Source: RECO01 sp050485385
GTDB lineage: Bacteria; Pseudomonadota; Alphaproteobacteria; Geminicoccales; Geminicoccaceae
Assembly (NCBI GenBank): GCA_050485385.1
Contig: JBJHBG010000174.1
Coordinates: 1-5,793, forward strand
DNA length: 5,793 nt
Direction of reading: 5' to 3'
This document shows, piece by piece, positions 1 to 5,541 of the stretch. Under the pieces are notes generated by a model. The model was not told where the DNA came from, searched no databases, and was given only the letters and a program-made list of their open reading frames with translations. A program made the position numbers and the translations under genes. The stretch's first letter is position 1. Each line of letters begins with the position of its first letter.

Positions 1-99
1 GCCGCCGACGGGTTGAACGCGGACATGCACGGCTCCGCCGCCTACCGCGCGCACCTCGTCAAGGTCATGACCAAGCGCGCCGTCCAGGCCCTCGGCTGA
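1..99 (+). CDS. CoxM-type FAD-binding subunit of a molybdenum hydroxylase, C-terminal 32 residues (partial)
   Basis: The reading frame enters from the left edge and stops at TGA 97-99. The visible tail contains LNADMHGSAAYRAHLV followed by KVMTKRAVQALG. The pattern D-x-H-G-[ST]-x-x-Y-R-x-H-L, then a basic helix ending in R-A-V, is the usual C-terminus of the medium, FAD-binding subunit of the carbon monoxide/xanthine dehydrogenase family (CO_deh_flav_C domain). In that family this subunit passes electrons between FeS clusters and FAD in a cytoplasmic heterotrimer with a small FeS and a large Mo subunit. Only about a tenth of the protein is visible, so the substrate (CO, purine or another) cannot be judged and I give no symbol. 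An intrinsic terminator 24 bases downstream closes its transcription unit, so it is not part of the murA block. Confidence 0.72.
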   Translation, partial: AADGLNADMHGSAAYRAHLVKVMTKRAVQALG

Positions 100-122
100 G
101 CGGCGAAGGCCACACCGATGCG

Positions 123-151
123 AAGGGGCGGCCGATCCGGTCGCCCCTTTT
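123..151 (+). terminator. Rho-independent terminator after the CoxM-type gene
   Basis: Bases 123-134 pair with 138-149 in a 12-bp stem that has one G-T wobble (131 with 141) and a three-base loop. The stem holds a GGGGCG/CGCCCC core, and its 3' arm runs into a T tract at 148-151. The hairpin lies between the convergent CoxM-type gene and tRNA-Thr. Read on the minus strand, the stem is followed by only two Ts before GC-rich sequence, so it would be a weaker terminator for the tRNA transcript. Confidence 0.8.
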
Positions 152-188
152 GTCGTGGGGATCGTGGGGGAATGGTCGGGAAAGGCGA

Positions 189-263
189 TGGTGCCGCCAG
201 AGTGATTTGAACACTCGACCTCACCCTTACCAAGGGTGCGCTCTACCCCTGAGCTATGGCGGC
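189..263 (-). tRNA. tRNA-Thr, anticodon GGU, with encoded CCA end
   Basis: On the minus strand the 75 bases fold into a complete cloverleaf. The 7-bp acceptor stem GCCGCCA/TGGCGGC is followed by discriminator A and an encoded CCA (189-191 on the plus strand). The D arm has a GCTC/GAGC stem. The anticodon stem CACCC/GGGTG holds the loop TTGGTAA, giving anticodon GGU, which reads Thr ACC and ACU codons. The T arm has a GAGTG/CACTC stem with loop TTCAAAT. No stem pair is broken, so the gene looks functional. It is convergent with the CoxM-type gene and divergent from the small basic gene at 322. tRNA genes are common integration sites, but no integrase or repeated tRNA 3' end is present here. 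Confidence 0.96.
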
Positions 264-277
264 TCCGAGCGAGGCGC

Positions 278-306
278 GGTATGCCACAGGGCCTTGGGGG
301 CTGCAA
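278..306 (-). promoter_or_regulatory. candidate promoter for tRNA-Thr
   Basis: On the minus strand a -35-like TTGCAG (plus-strand 301-306) is separated by 17 bases from a -10-like CATACC (278-283). The -10 end lies 14 bases from the mature tRNA 5' end, a sensible distance for a short leader. Each box matches only three of the six sigma-70 consensus positions, so the call rests mainly on spacing and location. The element lies in the divergent region just ahead of the small gene at 322. Confidence 0.3.
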
Positions 307-321
307 GCGAAGAGGGCCCGG

Positions 322-483
322 ATGAGCGAGAAGACGGACCCGGCCGAGGCTGCCTCGGGCGTTGCCAAGCGCGCCGCGCGCGCGGCGCGCGTTGCCGAGC
401 AGATGCGGGCGAACCTGAAGAAGCGCAAGGCGCGGCAGCGGGCGCGCGAGGCCGCAGCGGAGGAGGACGGCGCCGGCCGTTGA
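322..483 (+). CDS. small, strongly basic Ala/Arg-rich protein upstream of murA (53 aa, unknown function)
   Basis: I do not recognise a characterised family. The ATG at 322 is preceded by AGAGGG (311-316) with a five-base spacer. An earlier in-frame ATG at 256 lies inside the tRNA gene and is rejected. The protein starts MSEKTDPAEAASG, then becomes a continuous Ala/Arg/Lys helix-like stretch (about residues 16-46) containing EQMRANLKKRKARQ, and ends in an acidic EED patch. There is no signal peptide or membrane segment. Composition and predicted helicity are compatible with a nucleic-acid or ribosome-associated peptide, but that is inference only. From memory, similar short proteins with an R-x-N-L-x-[KR]-R-K core occur near murA in other alphaproteobacteria. 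It stands 52 bases before murA and could be the first gene of that operon. Confidence 0.6.
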   Translation: MSEKTDPAEAASGVAKRAARAARVAEQMRANLKKRKARQRAREAAAEEDGAGR

Positions 484-522
484 GCCCGCGCTGCCGCTCG
501 CCTAGAACCAAGCCCGATCGCG

Positions 523-532
523 AAAGGTGGAG
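523..532 (+). promoter_or_regulatory. ribosome binding site that favours the ATG start of murA
   Basis: The purine-rich stretch AAAGGTGGAG contains AAAGG eight bases before the ATG at 536 and GGAG three bases before it. A competing in-frame GTG at 527 lies inside this stretch and would have no Shine-Dalgarno at a useful distance. Choosing 536 also puts the catalytic Lys-Asn pair at residues 22-23, as in E. coli MurA. Confidence 0.55.
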
Positions 533-535
533 CCG

Positions 536-1801
536 ATGGACAGGATCTTGATCGAGGGCGGCAAGCGCCTCGAAGGGCGTATCGCCGTGAGTGCCGCGAA
601 GAACGCGGCGCTGCCGATCATGGCGGCGGCCCTGCTCGCCGACGAGCCGCTCCAATTGGAGAACGTGCCGGACCTCGCCGACATCTCCTCGATGCGGCGT
701 CTGTTGCAGCTTCTCGGCGTCGAGGCGGTGCACAAGGCTGGAGCACCTGGACGCATGGCGTTGCATTGCCCGGAACTCCTGTCGACGACCGCACCCTACG
801 ATCTCGTGCGCAAGATGCGCGCCTCGGTGCTGGTGCTCGGTCCCTTGGTGGCGCGGGCGGGCGACGCGCGCGTCTCCCTGCCCGGCGGCTGCGCCATCGG
901 CACCCGTCCGGTCGACATCCACCTGAGCGGCCTGGAGGCCATGGGTGCCGCGATCGACCTCGACGGTGGCTACATTCACGCGACGACGCCCAAGGGCCTC
1001 CAGGGCGGCACCTATCGCATGCCGATGCCGTCGGTCGGCGCGACCGAGAACCTGATGATGGCAGCCACGCTCGCCAGGGGGACGACCAAGCTGCACAACT
1101 GCGCCTGCGAGCCCGAGATCGTCGACCTCGCCGCCTGCCTCCAGGCGATGGGTGCCCGGATCGAGGGGGCGGGCACGCCCGACATCCGCATCGAGGGTGT
1201 GGAACGGCTACACGGCGCGACCCATCGCATCATCCCCGACCGCATCGAGACCGCGACCTACGCGATGGCTGCCGGCATCACCCGCGGCCGGATCGAGATC
1301 GACGGCGCCGACCTCGCCCTGTTCGGCGACGCGCTCGACAAGCTGCGCGCGACCGGGCTCGTGCTGGAGACGACGGCGGAGGGCATCGTCGTCGACGGCA
1401 CCGACCGGCGTCCGGCGGGCGTCGACGTGATGACCCAGCCCTTTCCCGGCTTCGCCACCGACTTGCAGGCTCAGTTCATGGCCCTCATGTGTGTGGCGGA
1501 CGGGGCGGCGATGATCACCGAGACCATTTTCGAGAACCGTTTCATGCATGTGCCGGAACTCGCGCGGATGGGTGCCAAGATCACGGTGCAGGGGCCGTCG
1601 GCTCTGGTGCGCGGGGTCGACCAGCTCAAGGGGGCGCCGGTGATGGCGACCGACCTGCGCGCGTCGGTCTCGCTCGTGCTCGCGGGGCTTGCCGCCAGCG
1701 GGACGACGGAAGTCCACCGCATCTATCATCTCGACCGGGGCTATGCCGGCCTCGAGGCCAAGTTGCGCGCCTGTGGCGCCCAGATCGAGCGGGTCGCATG
1801 A
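536..1801 (+). CDS. murA: UDP-N-acetylglucosamine 1-carboxyvinyltransferase MurA
   Basis: This cytoplasmic enzyme transfers enolpyruvate from phosphoenolpyruvate to UDP-GlcNAc, the first committed step of peptidoglycan synthesis. The product is 421 residues, close to the 419 of E. coli. Visible landmarks are the substrate-binding SAAKNAALP with K22 and N23; R95 in KMRAS; the active-site loop LPGGCAIGTRP with C119 (C115 in E. coli) and R124; D309 in FATDLQAQF (D305 in E. coli); and R401 in HLDRGY (R397 in E. coli). The constant offset of four shows that both EPSP-synthase-like domains are intact. Cys, not Asp, occupies the loop position, which predicts fosfomycin sensitivity at the target level (family knowledge). 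Its stop overlaps the next start in ATGA, implying translational coupling with the DUF2948 gene. Confidence 0.97.
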   Translation: MDRILIEGGKRLEGRIAVSAAKNAALPIMAAALLADEPLQLENVPDLADISSMRRLLQLLGVEAVHKAGAPGRMALHCPELLSTTAPYDLVRKMRASVLVLGPLVARAGDARVSLPGGCAIGTRPVDIHLSGLEAMGAAIDLDGGYIHATTPKGLQGGTYRMPMPSVGATENLMMAATLARGTTKLHNCACEPEIVDLAACLQAMGARIEGAGTPDIRIEGVERLHGATHRIIPDRIETATYAMAAGITRGRIEIDGADLALFGDALDKLRATGLVLETTAEGIVVDGTDRRPAGVDVMTQPFPGFATDLQAQFMALMCVADGAAMITETIFENRFMHVPELARMGAKITVQGPSALVRGVDQLKGAPVMATDLRASVSLVLAGLAASGTTEVHRIYHLDRGYAGLEAKLRACGAQIERVA

Positions 1802-2286
1802 GCGCGCGGTTGCGCCTCAAGGCGGTCGATACCGACGACCTGCAGGTCATCGCAGGCGTGCTGCTGGATGCGCGCGTGCCGTTACGCGAGATGGCCTTCG
1901 ACCCCGAGACGGGGCGCTTCATGGCTGCCTTCGCCCGCTATCGTCACGAGCGGGTGAAGGCCGAGGGCGAGCTTACCGAATGCACCAGCGTGCTCGTCGT
2001 CGACCATGTGCGTGCGGCCCTTTGGCGGGGGCTCGAGCCCGGCTCGCTCGACGAGGAGCATCGCTTTTTGACCATGGCCGATTCCGCTTGCGAGGATCCC
2101 GACCCCGACGATTGCGAGACGCCCTTGCCGGAACCCGAATGCGAGGAAGGCTGCACGGCGATCACCCTCTATTTCGCCGACGGCGCCGCCATCCGCCTCA
2201 CCGTGGCGCGGATCGACTGCGTGTTGGAGGACTTCGGCGAGCCGCGTCCGGCGACCGCACCCTCGAGCGTCGTGGCGGTGGCCTGA
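1798..2286 (+). CDS. DUF2948 family protein with an acidic, Cys-bearing insert (162 aa)
   Basis: This is a protein of unknown function, assigned to DUF2948 from its pattern and position. The N-terminus RLRLKAVDTDDLQVIAGVLL, then PLREMAFDPETGRFMAAFARYR, and the C-terminal ITLYFADGAAIRLTVARID with LEDFGEP match the alphaproteobacterial DUF2948 proteins encoded between murA and hisD as I remember them. The start is the ATG of the ATGA overlap with murA, and the stop lies two bases before hisD. No signal peptide or membrane helix is visible, so it is probably cytosolic. Residues 95-119 form an acidic, Pro-rich loop with four cysteines (98, 106, 115, 119); two more are at 62 and 141. I do not recall such a loop as typical of the family. 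The operon position suggests a housekeeping role, but none is known to me. Confidence 0.85.
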   Translation: MSARLRLKAVDTDDLQVIAGVLLDARVPLREMAFDPETGRFMAAFARYRHERVKAEGELTECTSVLVVDHVRAALWRGLEPGSLDEEHRFLTMADSACEDPDPDDCETPLPEPECEEGCTAITLYFADGAAIRLTVARIDCVLEDFGEPRPATAPSSVVAVA

Positions 2287-2288
2287 CC

Positions 2289-3598
2289 ATGCCCCTGGTG
2301 CTCCGCCAGTCCGAGCCCGACTTCGGGACGCGGTTCGACGCGCTGGTCGACCTGAGGCGGGAAGCCGCCCAGGACGTCGGTACCGTCGTCCGCGACATCC
2401 TGGCGAGCGTTGCCGAGCGCGGCGAGGCGGCCGTGCGCCAGCTCACCGAGCGCTTCGACGGCCCCTTGCCAGAGGGCTGGTCCTTGCGCATCGATGCGGC
2501 CGAGATCGCGGCCGCCGTACGCCAAGTCGATCCGGCCGACCGCGAGGCGCTCGCCTTCGCCGCCGAGCGCATCCGCGCCTTTCACGTCTTGCAGAAGCCA
2601 AAGGATTTGGTCGAGCGGGACGGCCTCGGCGTGACCATGGAGCAACGCTGGCGGCCGATCGACGCGGTCGGGCTCTACGTACCCGGCGGGCTCGCGGCCT
2701 ATCCCTCGAGCGTGCTGATGAATGCCATTCCGGCCCAGGTGGCGGGCTGCCGGCGGCTGGTGATGGCCGTGCCGACGCCGGGCGGCAAGGTGGCGCCGCT
2801 GGTGCTCGCTGCCGCCCACCTGCTCGGCATCGACGAGGTCTACCGCGTGGGNNNNNNNNNNGCGCGCAGGCCATCGGCGCGCTCGCCCTCGGCACCGCCG
2901 GCCTTGCCGCCGTCGACAAGATCGTCGGCCCCGGCAACGCCTACGTCGCGGAGGCCAAGCGGCAGGTCTTCGGCCGCGTCGGCATCGACATGATCGCCGG
3001 GCCGTCGGAGATCGTCGCCGTGGCCGACGCCAGCGTGCCGGCCGCCTGGATCGCCGCCGATCTTCTGAGCCAGGCCGAGCACGACCCGACCGCGCAGGCG
3101 ATCCTCGTCACCGACGATGCAGCCTTCGCCGGGGCGGTGGTGGGCGAGGTCGAGGCCCAACTCGAAGGGCTGGCGCGGCGGCAGGTGGCGGCGGCGAGCT
3201 GGGAGCGGCACGGCGCCATCGTCATCGTCGACGACCTTCTCGAGGCGGTACCCTTGATCGATCGACTGGCGCCCGAGCACCTGGAGATCGCCACCCGCGA
3301 TCCCGAGCCCCTGGTCGCCGCCATCCGCCATGCCGGCAGCGTGTTCGTCGGCCCCCACACGCCCGAGGTGATCGGCGACTACGTGGGCGGGCCGAACCAC
3401 GTGCTGCCGACCGGCCGCAGTGCCCGCTTCGCCTCCGGCCTGGGGGTGGTCGACTTCATGAAGCGGACGACGGTGCTGCGCTGCCCCCAGGCGGCCTTCG
3501 CCGTGCTCGGGCCGATGGCCGAGCGGCTGGCAAACGCCGAGGGTCTCGGCGCGCATGCGGCGGCGGTGGCCGTCCGGCGGTGCGGGGGTGCGGCATGA
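2289..3598 (+). CDS. hisD: histidinol dehydrogenase HisD, interrupted by an assembly gap
   Basis: HisD oxidises L-histidinol to L-histidine in two NAD-dependent steps using a zinc ion, the end of histidine synthesis. Before the gap are GLYVPGGLAAYPSS (around residue 130) and VYRVG (residues 184-188). After it come KIVGPGNAYVAEAKRQVFG, the IAGPSEI signature, SQAEHD, LAPEHLEI, GPHTPEVIGDYVGGPNHVLP and EGLGAHAAAVAVR. If the ten Ns stand for two bases, the gene has 434 codons (433 residues). Zn ligands then fall at Q259, H262, D361 and H420, and the catalytic pair at E327/H328; E. coli has 259, 262, 360, 419 and 326/327. As written, the frame shifts across the Ns, but every key residue is present, so I regard the gene as intact. 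It starts two bases after the DUF2948 stop and overlaps the UPF0262 start by ATGA. Confidence 0.96.
2852..2861. other. assembly gap of ten Ns inside hisD
   Basis: Ten undetermined bases interrupt hisD between GTGGG and GCGCGCAGGCC. The reading frame is phase 0 before the gap and phase 2 after it, so the true missing length must be two bases modulo three, not ten. The conserved family motif V-G-G-A-Q-A needs exactly two bases between GG and GC. Ten Ns therefore look like a scaffolding placeholder in a GC-rich stretch. Confidence 0.98.
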
Positions 3599-4095
3599 CC
3601 GACCGGCTCGAGCCGATCCACGACGAGACGGTTTGCCGCATCGCCTCGGTCTCGCTCGACAACGAGACGCTGGTGCGCTGGTCGCCCGAGGTCGAGCACG
3701 AACGGCAAGTGGCGATGTTCGACCTTCTCGAGGCCAACCGCTTCCGCCTGCTGGATGGCCCGCCCGGCCCCTACGACCTGCGGCTCGGCCTCAGGGACGC
3801 GACCTTGATCATCGACGTTCGGCCGACGCACCGCGGCGAGCCCGTCGAGTTGCGCCTGCCGATGCGACCGTTCCGGTCACTGATCAAGGACTATTTCCTG
3901 ATCTGCGAAAGCTATTTCAACGCCATCAAGTCGGCGACGCCGAGCCGGATCGAGGCGATCGACATGGCCCGGCGCGGCCTGCACGACGAAGGCTCGGAGG
4001 AACTGATCGACGCTTTGGCGGACCGCATCGAGCTCGACCGCAACACGGCGCGCCGCCTGTTCACTCTGATCTGCGTGCTGCACGTTCGCGGCTGA
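3595..4095 (+). CDS. UPF0262 family protein (166 aa)
   Basis: This is an uncharacterised conserved protein. Recognisable family features are SPEVEHERQVAMFDLLEANRF (about residues 30-50), the central basic-hydrophobic RPFRSLIKDYFLICESYFNA (91-110), and the C-terminal RRLFTLICVLHVRG that closes the protein, as in UPF0262 members of about 160 residues. The ATG at 3595 is chosen because it forms an ATGA overlap with the hisD stop and has GGGGG (3584-3588) ahead of it. An in-frame GTG at 3580 would add only five residues. No membrane segment or signal peptide is visible, so a cytosolic location is likely. The hisD-UPF0262 neighbourhood is conserved in alphaproteobacteria as I know it, but no biochemical role has been assigned and I infer none. 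Confidence 0.9.
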   Translation: MTDRLEPIHDETVCRIASVSLDNETLVRWSPEVEHERQVAMFDLLEANRFRLLDGPPGPYDLRLGLRDATLIIDVRPTHRGEPVELRLPMRPFRSLIKDYFLICESYFNAIKSATPSRIEAIDMARRGLHDEGSEELIDALADRIELDRNTARRLFTLICVLHVRG

Positions 4096-4100
4096 CACCC

Positions 4101-4544
4101 TTGCCCGACCTGCCGGGGAGCATCCTCTTCGCTTGCACCATGAACGCCATTCGCTCGCCGATGGCGGCGTCGATCATGCGTTTCTTCCACGGCCGCCGCA
4201 TCTACGTCGATTGCGTCGGCGTGCGAGCCGGCGAGCCCGACTTTTTCGTGTCCGAGGTGCTCGACGAGATCGGCATCACCCTCAAGGGTCACGTGCCGCA
4301 GAGTTTCGCGGCACTCCAGGACGACTTCTTCGACGTCGTCATCTCGCTGTCGCCCGAGGCGCACCACCGGGCTGTCGAGTACATGCGCGACGCCTCGGTC
4401 GAGGTCGACTTCTGGCACATGCCCGATCCGAGCCTCGTCCGTGGTAGCCGGTCGGTACGGCTCGATGCCTATCGCGCGCTGCGGGACGAGCTGATGGACC
4501 GCATCTACAAGCGCTTCCCGCCGGAGGGCTCGCCGGCTCCATAG
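4101..4544 (+). CDS. low-molecular-weight protein-tyrosine phosphatase / arsenate reductase-like protein
   Basis: The protein has the low-molecular-weight phosphatase fold signature at its N-terminus: ILFACTMNAIRSPMA, a C-x5-R loop with nucleophile C12 and R18. Near the C-terminus MPDPSL carries the Asp-Pro (D109) that serves as general acid in the family. Length, 147 residues, is normal. Members either dephosphorylate phosphotyrosine or, in relatives, reduce arsenate; this sequence alone does not decide. The usual aromatic residue after the Asp-Pro is absent (Ser-Leu follows), and the loop has Thr-Met-Asn where classical enzymes have x-Gly-Asn. The only start that keeps the loop is TTG at 4101, five bases after the UPF0262 stop. 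The first in-frame ATG (4140) would delete C12. No ars genes are nearby, so I do not name it arsC. Confidence 0.85.
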   Translation: MPDLPGSILFACTMNAIRSPMAASIMRFFHGRRIYVDCVGVRAGEPDFFVSEVLDEIGITLKGHVPQSFAALQDDFFDVVISLSPEAHHRAVEYMRDASVEVDFWHMPDPSLVRGSRSVRLDAYRALRDELMDRIYKRFPPEGSPAP

Positions 4545-4686
4545 CGCGGCGGCGGCGACGGCTACCACCATGGGGGCGGAGGGGGAGGCCAAAAGTCCCC
4601 GGCATCCATCGACACCATGGGTGCAGCACTACCGTGAAGCTTGATTCCGCCTCGCATTGCCGTCATCTGCAAGCCAACTCACCGCC

Positions 4687-4706
4687 AGGCTGTCTTCCGG
4701 CAGCCT
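4687..4706 (+). promoter_or_regulatory. hairpin in the presumed infA leader
   Basis: Bases 4687-4694 pair with 4699-4706 in an 8-bp stem (AGGCTGTC/GGCAGCCT, one G-T wobble) closed by the tetraloop TTCC. It ends 21 bases before the infA Shine-Dalgarno GGAGAG. No T tract follows, so it is not an intrinsic terminator. It lies in the 192-base gap (4545-4736), where the promoter of infA should also be. The best sigma-70-like sequence I see there is TTGATT at 4641-4646, with no convincing -10 partner. A role in mRNA stability or translation control of infA is possible but unproven. Confidence 0.3.
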
Positions 4707-4736
4707 CGGCCGGTCCAATTCCTGAATGGAGAGAGC

Positions 4737-4955
4737 ATGACCAAAGAGGACCTGATGGAGTTCGGCGGCACCGTGACCGAGGTGCTGCCCAATGCCATGT
4801 TCCGCGTGAAGCTGGAGAACGACCACGAGATCCTGGCGCACACCTCGGGCCGCATGCGCAAGAACCGCATCCGCGTGCTGACCGGCGACCGGGTCACGGT
4901 CGAGATGACGCCCTACGACCTGAGCCGCGGCCGCATCACCTACCGCTTCAAGTAG
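4737..4955 (+). CDS. infA: translation initiation factor IF-1
   Basis: IF-1 binds the A site of the 30S subunit and works with IF-2 and IF-3 in start-codon selection. The protein is 72 residues, the standard length, and is a single OB-fold. Diagnostic stretches are MEFGGTVTEVLPNAMFRVKL, HEILAHTSGRMRKNRIRVL and the C-terminal VEMTPYDLSRGRITYRFK. The ATG at 4737 is preceded by GGAGAG (4728-4733). Upstream in-frame starts such as TTG 4641 would add an unrelated extension and are rejected. infA follows a 192-base non-coding gap and so probably has its own promoter. maf starts one base after its stop, which implies coupling. Confidence 0.98.
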   Translation: MTKEDLMEFGGTVTEVLPNAMFRVKLENDHEILAHTSGRMRKNRIRVLTGDRVTVEMTPYDLSRGRITYRFK

Positions 4956-4956
4956 G

Positions 4957-5541
4957 ATGCCTGCCCAGCGGCTGGTCCTGGCCTCGGCCTCGCCCCGCCG
5001 GCTGCAACTGCTTCGTCAGGTGGGCGTCGAGCCCAGCGCCGTCCGCGCACCGTCGGTCGACGAGGCGCCGGCCAAAGGCGAGTTGCCGCGTGTGCTGGCG
5101 GCACGCTTGGCGGCGGCGAAGCTCGCCGATGTCGGAGCCTCTGAGCCCGATGCCTTCGTCCTGGCCGCCGATACCGTCGTCGCTTGCGGGCGCCGCATCC
5201 TGGACAAGACCGACGATCCGGTGCGCGCCCGCCAGCTTCTGGAGCTGTTGAGCGGTCGCCGTCATCAGGTGCTGACCGGACTCGCGGTGCGGTCGCCGTC
5301 GGGGCGCGAGAGCTCGAAGGTGACGCTGACGCGGGTGCGCTTCAAGCGGCTCGAGTCGGCCGAGATCGACGCCTATCTCGCCAGTGGCGAGTGGCGCGGC
5401 AAGGCCGGCGCCTACGCCATCCAGGGGCGTGCCGAGGGCTTCGTCGTCGACATCGCCGGCAGCTGGTCCAACGTCGTGGGACTGCCCCTGGAGGTCACGC
5501 TTCGCGTCCTCCGTGGCCTCGGCTGGCGGGGCGAGGCTTGA
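4957..5541 (+). CDS. maf: Maf family nucleoside triphosphate pyrophosphatase, YhdE-type (dTTP/UTP)
   Basis: Maf proteins hydrolyse nucleoside triphosphates to the monophosphate and pyrophosphate, removing non-canonical or excess nucleotides; some affect septum formation. The 194-residue product has the N-terminal LVLASASPRRLQLL (SASPRR at 10-15), the VDE motif at 34-36, the catalytic AADTVV with D72, LSGRRHQVLTGLAV, GKAGAYAIQG (148-157) and GSWSNVVGLPL (from 168). The KAGAYAIQG form is that of the dTTP/UTP-specific YhdE group; YceF-type m7GTP pyrophosphatases carry a CAGSF-like sequence there. Substrate is therefore inferred from motif type. The start at 4957 is one base after infA and has no good Shine-Dalgarno of its own, which fits reinitiation by ribosomes leaving infA. 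Confidence 0.95.
   Translation: MPAQRLVLASASPRRLQLLRQVGVEPSAVRAPSVDEAPAKGELPRVLAARLAAAKLADVGASEPDAFVLAADTVVACGRRILDKTDDPVRARQLLELLSGRRHQVLTGLAVRSPSGRESSKVTLTRVRFKRLESAEIDAYLASGEWRGKAGAYAIQGRAEGFVVDIAGSWSNVVGLPLEVTLRVLRGLGWRGEA

Noticed and set aside
189..263. tRNA-Thr as an attachment site for an integrated element
   Set aside because: No integrase gene and no second copy of the tRNA 3' end are visible, and both flanks are ordinary chromosomal sequence.
256..321. Upstream ATG at 256 as the start of the small basic protein
   Set aside because: It lies inside the tRNA-Thr acceptor region on the opposite strand, has no Shine-Dalgarno, and the added residues differ in composition from the rest. 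The ATG at 322 has AGAGGG five bases upstream.
254..1096. Long minus-strand open frame (280 codons) opposite the small basic gene and murA
   Set aside because: It is the mirror of GC-rich coding sequence, runs through the tRNA gene, and its His/Arg/Gly-rich product resembles no family. murA on the plus strand has every catalytic residue.
766..1797. Plus-strand open frame extending the DUF2948 frame back into murA
   Set aside because: The DUF2948 frame is open upstream only by composition. The upstream part is Arg/Asp/His low-complexity sequence overlapping murA, and homology-like sequence begins only at the ATG at 1798.
2840..3556. Minus-strand open frame of about 238 codons opposite hisD
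   Set aside because: It reads through the Ns and gives a Gly/Asp/Arg-rich product without recognisable motifs, while hisD accounts for the plus strand fully.
2289..3598. hisD as a frameshifted pseudogene
   Set aside because: The only frame change coincides with the N run, and a two-base fill restores the conserved motif, normal length and zinc-ligand numbering.
4582..4600. Possible terminator hairpin GGGGA/TCCCC after the phosphatase gene
   Set aside because: The stem is only five base pairs with a nine-base loop and no T tract follows, so it does not meet the pattern of an intrinsic terminator.
4570..4644. 24-codon plus-strand open frame starting ATGGGGGCG in the gap before infA
   Set aside because: There is no Shine-Dalgarno ahead of the ATG, the product has no recognisable pattern, and an open frame this short is expected by chance in GC-rich DNA.
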